Of a stretch of 64,000 bases of DNA, positions 8,372 to 17,093 are shown piece after piece (position 1 is the stretch's first letter; each line of letters starts with the position of its first letter). The stretch comes from Streptomyces varsoviensis (GTDB lineage Bacteria; Actinomycetota; Actinomycetes; Streptomycetales; Streptomycetaceae): NCBI RefSeq assembly GCF_000718635.1, contig NZ_JOBF01000008.1, forward strand, positions 149,642 through 213,641, given 5' to 3'. The notes below the pieces were generated by a model that was not told the DNA's origin, ran no database searches, and saw nothing but the letters and a program-made list of their open reading frames with translations. A program made the position numbers and the translations under genes.

Positions 8372-8788
8372 ATGCTCAGGTATCTGCCGTTCCTGCTGAT
8401 CCTGGCGCTGTGGATCTATGCCTTCATCGACTGCCTCAACACCCCGGAGAACGAGGTCAGGGGGTTGCCGAAGCTGGCATGGGTGTTCATCATCCTGCTC
8501 TTCGGCGAGGTCCTGGTCGGCCCGATCGCCTGGCTCGCCGCGGGCCGCCCGCGCGCCGCGGCCGGGCCCGGCGGGCGGCCGGGGGCGGGCGCCGGGCCGC
8601 GCCGGACCTGGGTGGCGCCGGACGACAACCCCGAGTTCCTGAAGTCCATCCGCGACGAGGGCGCTGCCGACGGGAAGCGGGCGGCGCGGGACGAGGAGCT
8701 GCTCAAGAGCTGGGAGGCGGACCTGCGCCGCCGCGAGGAGGAGCTGCGCCGCAAGGACGGCGGCGAGGACGCCCCGCCGAAGGCGTGA
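8372..8788 (+). CDS. PLDc_N domain membrane protein
   Basis: A 138-residue protein with two N-terminal hydrophobic helices (about residues 3-20 and 33-55). They carry the pattern YAFIDCLNTPENEVRGLPK, typical of the phospholipase D/nuclease N-terminal (PLDc_N) domain. The C-terminal half is charged and helical, with a coiled-coil-like EEELRRK segment. Free-standing PLDc_N proteins in actinobacteria have no established function. No HKD catalytic motif is present, so it is not itself a phospholipase. Its stop codon lies inside the first unit of a 20-bp tandem repeat. Confidence 0.8.
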   Translation: MLRYLPFLLILALWIYAFIDCLNTPENEVRGLPKLAWVFIILLFGEVLVGPIAWLAAGRPRAAAGPGGRPGAGAGPRRTWVAPDDNPEFLKSIRDEGAADGKRAARDEELLKSWEADLRRREEELRRKDGGEDAPPKA

Positions 8789-8833
8789 ACGCTCCGCCGA
8801 AGGCATGAACGCCTCGCCGAAGGCGTGAACGCT
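8774..8833. repeat. 20-bp tandem repeat, three units, spanning a stop codon
   Basis: Three in-register units (8774-8793, 8794-8813, 8814-8833) follow CCGCCGAAGGCGTGAACGCT with one or two changes each. Each unit carries TGA or ATGA, and the first TGA is the stop of the PLDc_N gene. The repeat therefore began by duplicating the 3' end of the gene. Confidence 0.85.
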
Positions 8834-8941
8834 CCGACAGCCGTTACGAATTCATCTCGTACGAATGCCGTACGGCCTGCTCCCGCACACATCTGATCCC
8901 GATCGGGACGCAAGATGACCACTCCGGTCAACTCCCGTCTC

Positions 8942-8969
8942 TTCACGGCCATTTGTTGCATCGTTCACG
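8942..8969 (+). promoter_or_regulatory. Possible degenerate PHO box upstream of the phosphoesterase gene
   Basis: TTCACG occurs at 8942 and again at 8964, exactly 22 bp (two 11-bp turns) apart. This is the spacing of the GTTCACC direct-repeat units bound by PhoP in Streptomyces. The middle unit (around 8953) matches poorly. The site lies about 90 bp before a secreted phosphoesterase gene, a typical PhoP target, but the match is weak. Confidence 0.3.
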
Positions 8970-9058
8970 TATCCACTCCTGCCCTTGGTGCGCACGCGCC
9001 GCGAGAGTCGGGTCCGGCCCGTGGGGGCCGGTAGGCGATTCGAGCGAGAGGGACACCC

Positions 9059-10489
9059 ATGCCCGACATGACCCGACGCAGACTCCTCGGCTCGGCGGCG
9101 GGCGCGGTCGGCGGCGCCGCGGCGCTGTCGCTGCTGCCGCCGAGCGTGCAGAAGGCGGTGGCCGCCGGACCGGAGCGGCGGCACGGTTCGCTGGACGACA
9201 TCGAGCACGTCGTGCTGCTGATGCAGGAGAACCGGTCCTTCGACCACTACTTCGGCACCCTCAAGGGCGTACGCGGCTTCGCCGACCCCGACGCGCTGCG
9301 GCTGCCCACCGGGCGCTCGGTGTTCTACCAGCCGGACGAGGCGAACCCCGAGGGGTACCTGCTGCCGTTCCGGCTGAACACGCGGAAGAGCAGCGCCCAG
9401 GCGATCCCCTCCACCAGCCACGCCTGGGCCGTGCAGCACGAGGCGTGGAACGGCGGCAAGATGGACCGCTGGCTGCCCGCGCACCGCAAGGCGGACGGGA
9501 AGAACGGCCCGTACGTGATGGGCTACCACACCCGGCAGGACATACCGTTCCAGTTCGCGCTGGCCGAGACGTTCACCATCTGCGACAACTACTTCTGCTC
9601 GGTGTTCGGGCCGACCTGGCCCAACCGGCTGTACTGGATGACCGGCACCATCGATCCGTCCGGCACCCAGGGCGGCCCGATCACCAACAACACGGCGCCC
9701 ACGCCGTACCGGTGGACCACCTACGCCGAGCGGCTCCAGCAGGCGGGCGTGAGCTGGCGCGTCTACCAGCAGCAGGACAACTACGGCTGCAACATGCTGG
9801 AGAACTTCAAGACCTTCAAGGACGCCAAGCCGGGCGACCCGCTGTACGAGCGCGGCATGCGCAAGCTCGCGGCCGACGCGTTCGAGGAGGACGCCCGCAA
9901 CGACCGGCTCCCCGCGGTGTCGTGGATCATCCCCACCAGCACCGAGTCCGAGCACCCCGACTACCTGCCGGCGGCGGGCGCGGACTTCGTCGCCCGGAAG
10001 ATCGAGGCCATCGCCTCCAACCCGAAGGTGTGGCGCAAGACCGCCTTCATCCTCAACTACGACGAGAACGACGGCCTCTTCGACCACGTGCCGCCGCCGA
10101 CGCCGCCCGCCGGGACGAAGGACGAGTTCGTACGGGGGCTGCCGATCGGCGGCGGCTACCGGGTGCCGTGCACGATCATCTCGCCGTGGACGGTGGGCGG
10201 CTGGGCCGCCGGCGACGCCTTCGACCACACCTCGGTGCTCCAGTTCCTGGAGCGCTGGACGGGCGTCGAGGAGCCCAACATCACCGACTGGCGCCGCGAC
10301 ACCTTCGGCGACCTCACCTCCGCCTTCGGCTTCCGCCACGCCGCCCACCGCCCGCCGCGCCTCCCCCACGACACGGCCCGCCAGCTCGAACGCGCCAAGT
10401 GGGAGGTAGCCCACCTCCCCAAGCCCACCCTCCCCACCACCGACCAAACCCCTCCCCACCAGGAACCCGGCCACCGCAAGCGCCGCTGA
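9059..10489 (+). CDS. Tat-exported phosphoesterase (phospholipase C / acid phosphatase family)
   Basis: The 476-residue protein begins with a twin-arginine signal (MTRRRLLGSAAGAVGGAAAL) and is probably exported folded. The mature part opens with the phosphoesterase-family signature IEHVVLLMQENRSFDHYFG, followed by a metal-site segment NYDENDGLFDHVPPP near residue 335. This fits the bacterial phospholipase C / acid phosphatase family, which hydrolyses phospholipids or phosphate esters outside the cell. It lacks the C-terminal beta domains seen in the longer phosphocholine-specific enzymes. The C-terminus is Pro/His/Lys-rich. It is convergent with ccsB, with a shared terminator between them. 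Confidence 0.88.
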   Translation: MPDMTRRRLLGSAAGAVGGAAALSLLPPSVQKAVAAGPERRHGSLDDIEHVVLLMQENRSFDHYFGTLKGVRGFADPDALRLPTGRSVFYQPDEANPEGYLLPFRLNTRKSSAQAIPSTSHAWAVQHEAWNGGKMDRWLPAHRKADGKNGPYVMGYHTRQDIPFQFALAETFTICDNYFCSVFGPTWPNRLYWMTGTIDPSGTQGGPITNNTAPTPYRWTTYAERLQQAGVSWRVYQQQDNYGCNMLENFKTFKDAKPGDPLYERGMRKLAADAFEEDARNDRLPAVSWIIPTSTESEHPDYLPAAGADFVARKIEAIASNPKVWRKTAFILNYDENDGLFDHVPPPTPPAGTKDEFVRGLPIGGGYRVPCTIISPWTVGGWAAGDAFDHTSVLQFLERWTGVEEPNITDWRRDTFGDLTSAFGFRHAAHRPPRLPHDTARQLERAKWEVAHLPKPTLPTTDQTPPHQEPGHRKRR

Positions 10490-10504
10490 CGCCGGGGCAC
10501 GCCA

Positions 10505-10542
10505 CGGCCCGCGCCCTTCCCGTGGGGAAGTGGCGCGGGCCG
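10505..10542. terminator. Bidirectional hairpin terminator between phosphoesterase and ccsB
   Basis: An 11-bp stem (CGGCCCGCGCC at 10505-10515 with 10532-10542) continues after one bulged base as a second 6-bp stem (CTTCCC / GGGAAG-type pairing, 10516-10530) with a three-base loop. It sits between two convergent stops. Confidence 0.85.
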
Positions 10543-10554
10543 TAGGTGTGGGGG

Positions 10555-11712
10555 TCAGACGCCGGCGTAGGAGTGCTTGCCGGTGATGAAGATGTTGACG
10601 CCGTAGTAGTTGAAGAGGTAGCAGGCGAAGGCGATGAGGCCGAGGTAGGCGGCTTTGCGGCCCTTCCAGCCGGCGGTGGCGCGGGCGTGGAGGTAGGCGG
10701 CGTAGGCGACCCAGGTGATGAAGGACCAGGTCTCCTTGGGGTCCCAGCCCCAGTAGCGGCCCCAGGCGGCCTCGGCCCAGATGGAGCCGGCGATGATCGT
10801 GAAGGTCCACAGCGGGAAGACCGTGGCGTTGACGCGGTAGGCGAACTTGTCGAGCGTCGCGGAGGCCGGCAGCCGCTCCAGGGCGCCGTCCCAGCCCATC
10901 TGCACCCGGACCCCGAGCCGCGTCCAGCGGTCGCCCGCCGGGGTGTTCCGCAGCTTCGTCGCCAGCACGTCCCGCCCGGCCTTGCCGGCCGCCTGGCGGA
11001 CCTCCAGACCGTCGCGGAAGCGGTAGAAGAGGGAGGAGACCGCGCCGACGTACAGCGACGCGCCGGAGATGATCGCGCAGGAGACGTGGATCCACAGCCA
11101 GTACGAGTGCAGCGCGGGCACGAGCTGGTCGCTGGAGGTGTAGAGCACCGAGACGGCGAGGCCCAGGTCCAGGAGGATCGTGGTGACCAGCGGCAGGCCG
11201 AGCCAGCGGATGTTCTTCTTGGCCAGCAGCAGACCGAGGTAGACCGCCACCGCCACCATCCCGAAGGTGGTGGAGAACTCGTACATGTTGCCCCAGGGGG
11301 CGCGCTCCACGGAGAGCGCCCGGGTGAGCACCCCGCCGAAGTGGATCACGGAGGCCAGCACCGTCAGGGAGACGGCGATACGGCCGTACATGTCCCCCTT
11401 CTCGCTGCCGCCCGCCGCGCCCGGCCCGTCCGGCACGTCGCGGGCGCCGGCGACGGCGCGGGTGACGACCTTGGGGCGTTCGAGGACCGCGGTGCCCGTG
11501 CCGCCTTTCTGGGCGACCTGCACGGTCACGCTCTGCCGCGCCGGCTGCTCGGCGGTCAGCGCGGCGGCGGTGCGGCCGACCGCGCTGCGGCTGCCGAACA
11601 CCCACTCCGCGATGTGCGCGAGGAAGGCGAGGGTGTAGACGGCCATCGCCGAATAGATCAGCACATTGCTGGTATGGGCCAGGTTCTCGTTGGCTGCGGC
11701 AGCGATGTTCAC
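10555..11712 (-). CDS. ccsB: Cytochrome c biogenesis protein CcsB (System II haem exporter subunit)
   Basis: CcsB (also ResC) forms, with ResB, the System II complex that carries haem across the membrane and ligates it to apocytochrome c. The 385-residue protein has the CcmC/CcsA-type Trp-rich motif GWDPKETWSFITWVAYA near residue 325, flanked by His residues and six to eight membrane helices. The N-terminus has one helix and then a hydrophilic stretch before the conserved core. Its ATG overlaps the resB stop by four bases, so the two are translationally coupled. It is the last gene of the resA-ccdA-resB-ccsB order. Confidence 0.93.
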   Translation of the reverse strand: MNIAAAANENLAHTSNVLIYSAMAVYTLAFLAHIAEWVFGSRSAVGRTAAALTAEQPARQSVTVQVAQKGGTGTAVLERPKVVTRAVAGARDVPDGPGAAGGSEKGDMYGRIAVSLTVLASVIHFGGVLTRALSVERAPWGNMYEFSTTFGMVAVAVYLGLLLAKKNIRWLGLPLVTTILLDLGLAVSVLYTSSDQLVPALHSYWLWIHVSCAIISGASLYVGAVSSLFYRFRDGLEVRQAAGKAGRDVLATKLRNTPAGDRWTRLGVRVQMGWDGALERLPASATLDKFAYRVNATVFPLWTFTIIAGSIWAEAAWGRYWGWDPKETWSFITWVAYAAYLHARATAGWKGRKAAYLGLIAFACYLFNYYGVNIFITGKHSYAGV

Positions 11713-13433
11713 GCGCGCGCTCCTTCGGAGGGATCAGCGGGGTCTGCGGGATCGGAGGGATCGAGGCCCGGTTCCGGCTCCTCCGGTACGGGCATGGCGT
11801 GGGGCTGGAGCGCGAGCGCGAGGTCGCCGAGTTCCTCGGGCAGTTTCGCGGACTCGCTGCGGCCGAGGCCGCCGAGCTCCACGACCGTACGCCCGTGCTC
11901 GTCCGCGGCCGCCCGCACCCACACGCGGCGGCGCTGGATGAACAGGGACCCGGCGAGTCCGAGCAGCGCGCCGACCGCGCCGGCCAGGGCGGTGCCGTTG
12001 CCCGGCTGGTGGGAGACCTGGAAGGTGGCCCAGGTCTTGATGGAGTCGAACGTGAGGCTGCCGGCCCCGTTCGGCAGCTTCATGGTCTGGCCGACGCGCA
12101 GCAGTTCCGCGTAGGGCTTGCCGTCCTTGTCCTTGAACTGCGTCATCTTCGTCGTGTCGAGCTTGTAGACGCTCTGCGCCAGGCCCGAGTCCATGCCCAG
12201 GCTCCCGTGGTACGCCGTGAGCACCAGCGCGGGCGAGTCCAGCGCCGGGAACTGCGACATCATCGTGCCGGTCTTGAGGTCCAGCGTCGGCACGAAGTTG
12301 CCCTGGAAGCCGATCTGGTCCGGCTCGCCGTCCTTGTCGCGGTAGTCCGGCACCTTGAGGATCGTCGACTCGGTGAGGTTCTGGCCGTCGACGGGCAGCG
12401 AGGCCACGGCGCCCTTGTACGCGATGTTGCCCTGGCCGTCCCGGACGGTGACGACCGGCGCGTAGCCGTGGCCCTGGAGGTAGACCTTGGAGCCGCCGGT
12501 CTCCAGCGGCTTGTTGACCTCGATGGTGGTCTCGCGCGGCTTGCCGTCCGTGCCGTCGTAGTACGTGACGTGGGCGCGGAAGACGCGCGGGGTGCCCCGC
12601 TCGGGGCCGGTGCGTTCGTAGCTGGAGTCGAAGCCGTTCAGGTCGAAGCTGAAGGGCTGGAGGTTGTTCTGGTCGAAGAGCGTGCCGGGCCTGAAGTCGT
12701 CGTACTGCGACATGGTGTTGGAGAACCCGTCGCCCTCGACGATCAGCTTGGAGCCCTCGGCCTTGAAGAGCTGCCCGGTCGCGAAGGCGACCAGCATCAC
12801 GATCAGCGAGATGTGGAAGAGGAGGTTGCCCGCCTCGCGCAGATAGCCCTTCTCGGCGGCCACCGAACCGTCGGCCGCCTCCGTGCGGAACCGCTTGCCC
12901 CGCAGCACCTTCCGCGCCGCGGCCAGCACCTCCTCCGGCGCGGCCTCGGTCCGCCACGTGGTGTACGCGGGCAGCCGGGTCAGCCGGCGCGGCGCGCCCG
13001 GCGGCCGGCCGCGGAGCTGGCCCACGAACTGCCAGGTGCGCGGCACGATGCAGCCGATGAGCGAGATGAACAGCAGGATGTAGATCGCGGAGAACCACAC
13101 CGAGCTGTAGACGTGGAAGAGCTGGAGCTTCTCGTAGATCGGCGTGACCGTGGGGTGCGCCTTCTGCCAGTCCTCGACCTTCACCGCGTCGACGCTGGTC
13201 TGCGGCACGAGCGAGCCGGGGATCGCGGCCAGCGAGAGCAGGAACAGCAGGATCAGCGCGACCCGCATGGAGGTGAGCTGGCGCCAGAACCAGCGGGCCC
13301 ACCCGATGACGCCCATCGACGGCACCGAGCCCGGCGGGCCGCCCTCGGGCGACTCGACCGGCGCCGTGGAGAGCTGGGCGCCGGCCTCGCCGAGGCCCTG
13401 CTCCTCGTCGGCGGGGGTGGGTGTCTTCGCCAT
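11709..13433 (-). CDS. resB: Cytochrome c biogenesis protein ResB (Ccs1)
   Basis: ResB/Ccs1 is the partner of CcsB in System II cytochrome c maturation. The 574-residue protein has the family layout. An N-terminal helix pair is followed by FHVYSSVWFSAIYILLFISL. A third helix near NLLFHISLIVMLVAFATGQ carries the conserved His, and then comes a long extracytoplasmic domain (about residues 210-480). A last helix follows QPGNGTALAGAVG. The C-terminal tail is acidic and Pro-rich. The stop overlaps the ccsB start, and the gene begins four bases after ccdA ends. Other Streptomyces have the same gene order, from memory. Confidence 0.93.
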   Translation of the reverse strand: MAKTPTPADEEQGLGEAGAQLSTAPVESPEGGPPGSVPSMGVIGWARWFWRQLTSMRVALILLFLLSLAAIPGSLVPQTSVDAVKVEDWQKAHPTVTPIYEKLQLFHVYSSVWFSAIYILLFISLIGCIVPRTWQFVGQLRGRPPGAPRRLTRLPAYTTWRTEAAPEEVLAAARKVLRGKRFRTEAADGSVAAEKGYLREAGNLLFHISLIVMLVAFATGQLFKAEGSKLIVEGDGFSNTMSQYDDFRPGTLFDQNNLQPFSFDLNGFDSSYERTGPERGTPRVFRAHVTYYDGTDGKPRETTIEVNKPLETGGSKVYLQGHGYAPVVTVRDGQGNIAYKGAVASLPVDGQNLTESTILKVPDYRDKDGEPDQIGFQGNFVPTLDLKTGTMMSQFPALDSPALVLTAYHGSLGMDSGLAQSVYKLDTTKMTQFKDKDGKPYAELLRVGQTMKLPNGAGSLTFDSIKTWATFQVSHQPGNGTALAGAVGALLGLAGSLFIQRRRVWVRAAADEHGRTVVELGGLGRSESAKLPEELGDLALALQPHAMPVPEEPEPGLDPSDPADPADPSEGARA

Positions 13434-13437
13434 CAGA

Positions 13438-14175
13438 TCAGACCTCGGGAACGAAGGATTGGGTCCACGACTGCATATCGGTCACCATGCGGTCCCACGC
13501 CCCGGTGACGAGCAGCACGCCGACCGCGACGAGCATCAGGCCGCCGATCCGCATGACCCACGTGTAGTGGCGCTTGACCCAGCCGAACGCGCCGAGCGCC
13601 CGCCGGAAGGCGACCGCGGCGAGGATGAAGGGCACGCCCAGCCCCACACAGTAGGCGACCATGAGGAGCGCGCCGCGCCCGGCGCTCGCCTGGTCGAGGG
13701 CGAGGACGTTGACGGCGGCGAGGGTGGGGCCGATGCACGGCGTCCAGCCCACCCCGAACAGGATGCCCAGCAGCGGCGCCCCGGCCAGCCCCATGGCGGG
13801 CTTCTTGTGGAAGCGGAACTCCCGCTGCCCGAAGAGGCTCATGATCCCCATGAAGGCGAGGCCGAGCACGATGGTGAAGGCCCCGAGGACCTTGGAGATG
13901 ATCTCCTTGTGCGCCTGGAGCTGCCAGCCGAAGTTGCCGAACAGGGCGCCGCCGGAGACGAAGACGGCGGTGAAGCCGAGGACGAAGAGCGAGGCCCCGA
14001 TCACCATCCGGCCGCGCTTGGCGTTGCCGAGGTCGGTGCCGCTGACCCCGGTGACGTACGAGAGGTAGCCGGGGACCAGCGGCAGCACGCAGGGGGAGAA
14101 GAAGGAGACGAGACCGCCGAGCACCGCGATGGGCAGCGCGAGCAGCAGCGCTCCGCTCAGGACGGTCTGGTTCAT
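13438..14175 (-). CDS. ccdA: CcdA-type thiol:disulfide transmembrane electron carrier
   Basis: CcdA passes reducing power from cytoplasmic thioredoxin through the membrane to ResA-type proteins, which keep apocytochrome c thiols reduced. The 245-residue protein has six hydrophobic helices. The two redox Cys sit in the classic positions: SFFSPCVLPLVPGYLS near residue 32 and LFGVGWTPCIGPTLAAV near residue 150. It starts one base after the resA stop and ends four bases before resB, so the gene is embedded in the cytochrome c maturation operon. Confidence 0.95.
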   Translation of the reverse strand: MNQTVLSGALLLALPIAVLGGLVSFFSPCVLPLVPGYLSYVTGVSGTDLGNAKRGRMVIGASLFVLGFTAVFVSGGALFGNFGWQLQAHKEIISKVLGAFTIVLGLAFMGIMSLFGQREFRFHKKPAMGLAGAPLLGILFGVGWTPCIGPTLAAVNVLALDQASAGRGALLMVAYCVGLGVPFILAAVAFRRALGAFGWVKRHYTWVMRIGGLMLVAVGVLLVTGAWDRMVTDMQSWTQSFVPEV

Positions 14176-14176
14176 G

Positions 14177-14800
14177 TCACTTCTCCGCGACCAGCGGGTC
14201 GAGGGTCTTGCGCAGCTCGTCCACGCTCAGCGCGTGGGGCGCGCTGGCCGCGATCTTCCCGTTCCGGTCGATGAAGATCGTGGAGGGGATGAACTGCGGG
14301 TTGAGGCTGCCCTTGGGGAAGCGCAGCAGCAGCTTGGCCGAGGGGTCGTGGAAGCTCGGGTACGGGACCTCGTACCGCTTCTCGAAGGAGAGCGGCGGCG
14401 CGGTGTCCACGTCGCGGGTGTTGAGGCCGACGAACTGGACGCCCTTGTCCTTGTACTCGTTCGCCACCTTGGTGAGGTTGGGCGCCTCGGCGCGGCAGGG
14501 CGCGCACCACGATCCCCACACGTTGAAGGCGATGATCTTGCCCTTGTACTCCTTGAGGAGATCGAGCCGCTTGCCGTCGAGCGTCTTGCCGGAGAGGTCC
14601 GGCGCGGCCTGCCGGTCGGACTTGTTCTTGACGACGCTGATGCCGCCCGTGCCCTGGACGAACTTGGTGTCGCCGCCGCCCTTGGCCTGGTTGCCGGAGC
14701 CGCAGGCGCTCAGCGCGAGGGCGGCTGCCGCGGCGCCGGCGGCCAGCACTGCGGCACGGCGGTGACGGGCGGGTCGGCGAGGGGCGCGGCGGGCACTCAT
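14177..14800 (-). CDS. resA: ResA/TlpA-like thioredoxin lipoprotein
   Basis: ResA-type proteins reduce the disulfide in apocytochrome c so that haem can be attached. This 207-residue protein has a basic N-terminus, a hydrophobic stretch and the lipobox LSAC, so it should be membrane-anchored outside the cell. The thioredoxin-like domain carries WGSWCAPCRAEAPN, with the CxxC active site, near residue 115, and the cis-Pro segment FIPSTIFIDRNGKIA near residue 175. It is first of the four-gene resA-ccdA-resB-ccsB set. A lipoprotein gene lies 58 bp upstream on the same strand and may be co-transcribed. Confidence 0.92.
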   Translation of the reverse strand: MSARRAPRRPARHRRAAVLAAGAAAAALALSACGSGNQAKGGGDTKFVQGTGGISVVKNKSDRQAAPDLSGKTLDGKRLDLLKEYKGKIIAFNVWGSWCAPCRAEAPNLTKVANEYKDKGVQFVGLNTRDVDTAPPLSFEKRYEVPYPSFHDPSAKLLLRFPKGSLNPQFIPSTIFIDRNGKIAASAPHALSVDELRKTLDPLVAEK

Positions 14801-14858
14801 GTGAAAAGTTTCGCATGGGGCCCCCGGCGATCTTCCGCGCCCCCCTCGGCGGCGATTC

Positions 14859-16076
14859 TCAGCCCCGCGCCGGGGTCCACTTCTGGCCGACCCCGAGCCC
14901 CCGCCACTGCGCGAGCACCTTCGGGTCCTGCGCGTCGAGCCAGTCCACGAGCTGCTTGAAGGAGACCAGCCGGACGTCCTTGTGCTTCTCGTCGGCGATG
15001 TGCTTGAGCGCTTCCTCGACGGCGTCCATGTATATGCCGCCGTTCCACTGCTCGAAGTGGTTGCCGATGAAGAACGGCGCGCGGTTGGTCTCGTACGCGC
15101 GCTGGAAACCGGCGATGTAGGAGCGGGTGGCCTGCTGCCGCCAGGCCGGGTAGTTGGACGACGGCGCCTTCGTCGAGTTCTTCGACTGGTTGAAGAGCAT
15201 GTTGTAGTCCATGGACAGGACTTCGAAGCGGTGGCCGGGGAACGGTATCGCCTGGAGCGGCAGGTCCCATACGCCGTGCTTCTTCGTCGGCCATATCTGG
15301 AGGCCGCCCGAGGAACTCGCGTCGTAACGCCAGCCGAGTTTCGCGGCGGTCGGCAGCAGATTGTCCTGGCCGAGCAGGCACGGCGTACGGCCGCCGACGA
15401 GTTCCTTCGAGTAGTCGAAGGGCAGCGGTTCGAGGTCCGAAAAACCAGTATGGGTACGCCACTTGGTGACGAACGACATCGCCTGGTCGATTTCGGAGCG
15501 CCATTGCGCGGGCGTCCACTTGGCGACGGAACCGGAGCCCGCGCAGAAGTGCCCGTTGAAGTGCGTGCCTATCTCGTGGCCTTCGAGCCACGCCGCGCGC
15601 ACGTTCTGGAGCGTCGCCTTGATGTGGTCGTCGGTGAGATAGCCGATGTCCGAGGCGCCGACCTTGTTGTTCGGCGGCCGGTACATGTCCTTCTTCGCCT
15701 CCGGCAGGCAGTACAGCCCGGAGAGGAAGAACGTCATGCCGGCGTTGTACTCCTTGGCCAGCTTGCGGAAGCGGGGGAAGAGGCCGTTGCCGACCTCGCC
15801 GGCGCCGTCCCAGGAGAACACGACGAACTGCGGGGGCTTCTGGCCCGGCTCCAGCCGTTCCGGCTTCGGCGGCTGATGCGGCTGCGGACCCGCGTCGGCC
15901 GTCGAGCCGTCGCCTATCGGCTTCGCCTTCGCCTGTTCGCTCGCCTTCGCCCGCGGGTCCTTGGTGCCGCTCTTGCCCCGGTCCGATCCGGAATCCGAGG
16001 AACAGCCGGCCACGCCCAATGCGGCGGCCGCTCCAACTCCCATTCCGAGCAGCCCGCGTCGGCTGATGTCGCGCAT
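14859..16076 (-). CDS. Polysaccharide-deacetylase-like lipoprotein, non-canonical active site
   Basis: A protein of about 405 residues starting at ATG 16076 (MRDISRRGLL), with a twin-arginine and lipobox-like signal ending GVAGC. The body resembles carbohydrate esterase family 4 (NodB fold). FVVFSWDGAGE sits where TFDDG is usual, and GHEIGTHFNGHFC provides the HxxxH metal ligands. The fold is therefore likely, but one of the two Asp residues is missing from the first motif, and the usual catalytic pattern is altered. It may bind rather than hydrolyse glycans. It lies just upstream of resA. A longer in-frame start exists, but it would bury the signal peptide. Confidence 0.75.
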   Translation of the reverse strand: MRDISRRGLLGMGVGAAAALGVAGCSSDSGSDRGKSGTKDPRAKASEQAKAKPIGDGSTADAGPQPHQPPKPERLEPGQKPPQFVVFSWDGAGEVGNGLFPRFRKLAKEYNAGMTFFLSGLYCLPEAKKDMYRPPNNKVGASDIGYLTDDHIKATLQNVRAAWLEGHEIGTHFNGHFCAGSGSVAKWTPAQWRSEIDQAMSFVTKWRTHTGFSDLEPLPFDYSKELVGGRTPCLLGQDNLLPTAAKLGWRYDASSSGGLQIWPTKKHGVWDLPLQAIPFPGHRFEVLSMDYNMLFNQSKNSTKAPSSNYPAWRQQATRSYIAGFQRAYETNRAPFFIGNHFEQWNGGIYMDAVEEALKHIADEKHKDVRLVSFKQLVDWLDAQDPKVLAQWRGLGVGQKWTPARG

Positions 16077-16220
16077 TACGTCCCCATCCGTGCTCGCCGT
16101 GCTCACCGTCCATATAAATGGACGATCAGTAAGACTGCACAGCGAACAGGACGGTTCCGTCAAATCGGCGCGGAATTATTGCCGGAAATTGGCCCGCGCT
16201 TACCCTGCGAATGGCTTCCT

Positions 16221-17093
16221 TTACGCTCCGAAACCCTTGGAGCCGCCCTTCACGGGTTTGGCGCCGGCCAGCAGGTGCACGGGCACCAAATCGCGGGCCG
16301 GCTCGCTGTATCCCACCGAGACGATGCGATTGCCGCGGAACGTGAACGACGTCAGGCTCGCCAGCGTGCACTCCCGCTTCCGCGGGTCGTGCCAGAGCCG
16401 GCGCCGCTCGACGAAGCTCCGCAGCACCCAGATCGGAAGCTGGTGGCTGACGCACACCGCCTCGTGGCCGCGCGCCGCGTCCCGGGCCGCGCTGATCGCG
16501 CCCATCATCCGTACGACCTGGTCGACGTACGGCTCACCCCACGACGGGCGGAACGGGTTGGTCAGGTACTTCCAGTTGGACGGGTTCTTCAGCGCCCCGT
16601 CGCCCACCCCGAACGTCTTGCCCTCGAAGACGTTCGCCGCCTCGATCAGCCGCTCGTCCGTCGCCAGGTCCAGACCGAGCGCCTTGGCCAGCGGCGTCGC
16701 CGTCTCCTGCGCGCGCTCCAGCGGCGAGGCCACCACCTGGGTGATGTCGCGGGCGGCCAGGTGCTCGGCGACCCGGTCGGCCATCTGCCGGCCCAGCTCC
16801 GAGAGGTGGTAGCCGGGCTGACGCCCGTACAGCACGCCCTCCGGGTTGTGCACCTCGCCGTGGCGCATCACGTGCACCACGGTCAGCGCGGAGCGGTCGC
16901 CGTTGGTCGCGGCTTCGGACACGCCGTTGGGCGAGCCGGCGGACGGGGCCGCGGCGGCGCCTGCGCCGTTGGTCGCGGCGTCGGACGAATGGTCCGGCGC
17001 GCCGCTGTTCTCGGCTCCGCCGGACGCGTTGGGGGACGACGCGTTGGGGGACGCGCCGTTGTTCTCTGCTCCGTTCGTCATCCCGGACATCAC
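16221..17093 (-). CDS. Histidine phosphatase family protein (phosphoglycerate-mutase-like)
   Basis: The catalytic domain starts near residue 70 with [13 protein letters not shown], which contains the RHG motif whose His is phosphorylated. [15 protein letters not shown], near residue 215, carries the second catalytic His. Such enzymes remove phosphate from sugars, nucleotides or proteins, and the substrate is not predictable here. Ahead of the domain lies about 65 residues of Asn/Gly/Ser/Ala-rich low complexity with repeated SPNAS and NGAxxN segments. The start ATG overlaps the hemL stop by four bases, indicating translational coupling. The same gene pair is, as I recall, conserved in Streptomyces. 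Confidence 0.9.
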   Translation of the reverse strand: MMSGMTNGAENNGASPNASSPNASGGAENSGAPDHSSDAATNGAGAAAAPSAGSPNGVSEAATNGDRSALTVVHVMRHGEVHNPEGVLYGRQPGYHLSELGRQMADRVAEHLAARDITQVVASPLERAQETATPLAKALGLDLATDERLIEAANVFEGKTFGVGDGALKNPSNWKYLTNPFRPSWGEPYVDQVVRMMGAISAARDAARGHEAVCVSHQLPIWVLRSFVERRRLWHDPRKRECTLASLTSFTFRGNRIVSVGYSEPARDLVPVHLLAGAKPVKGGSKGFGA

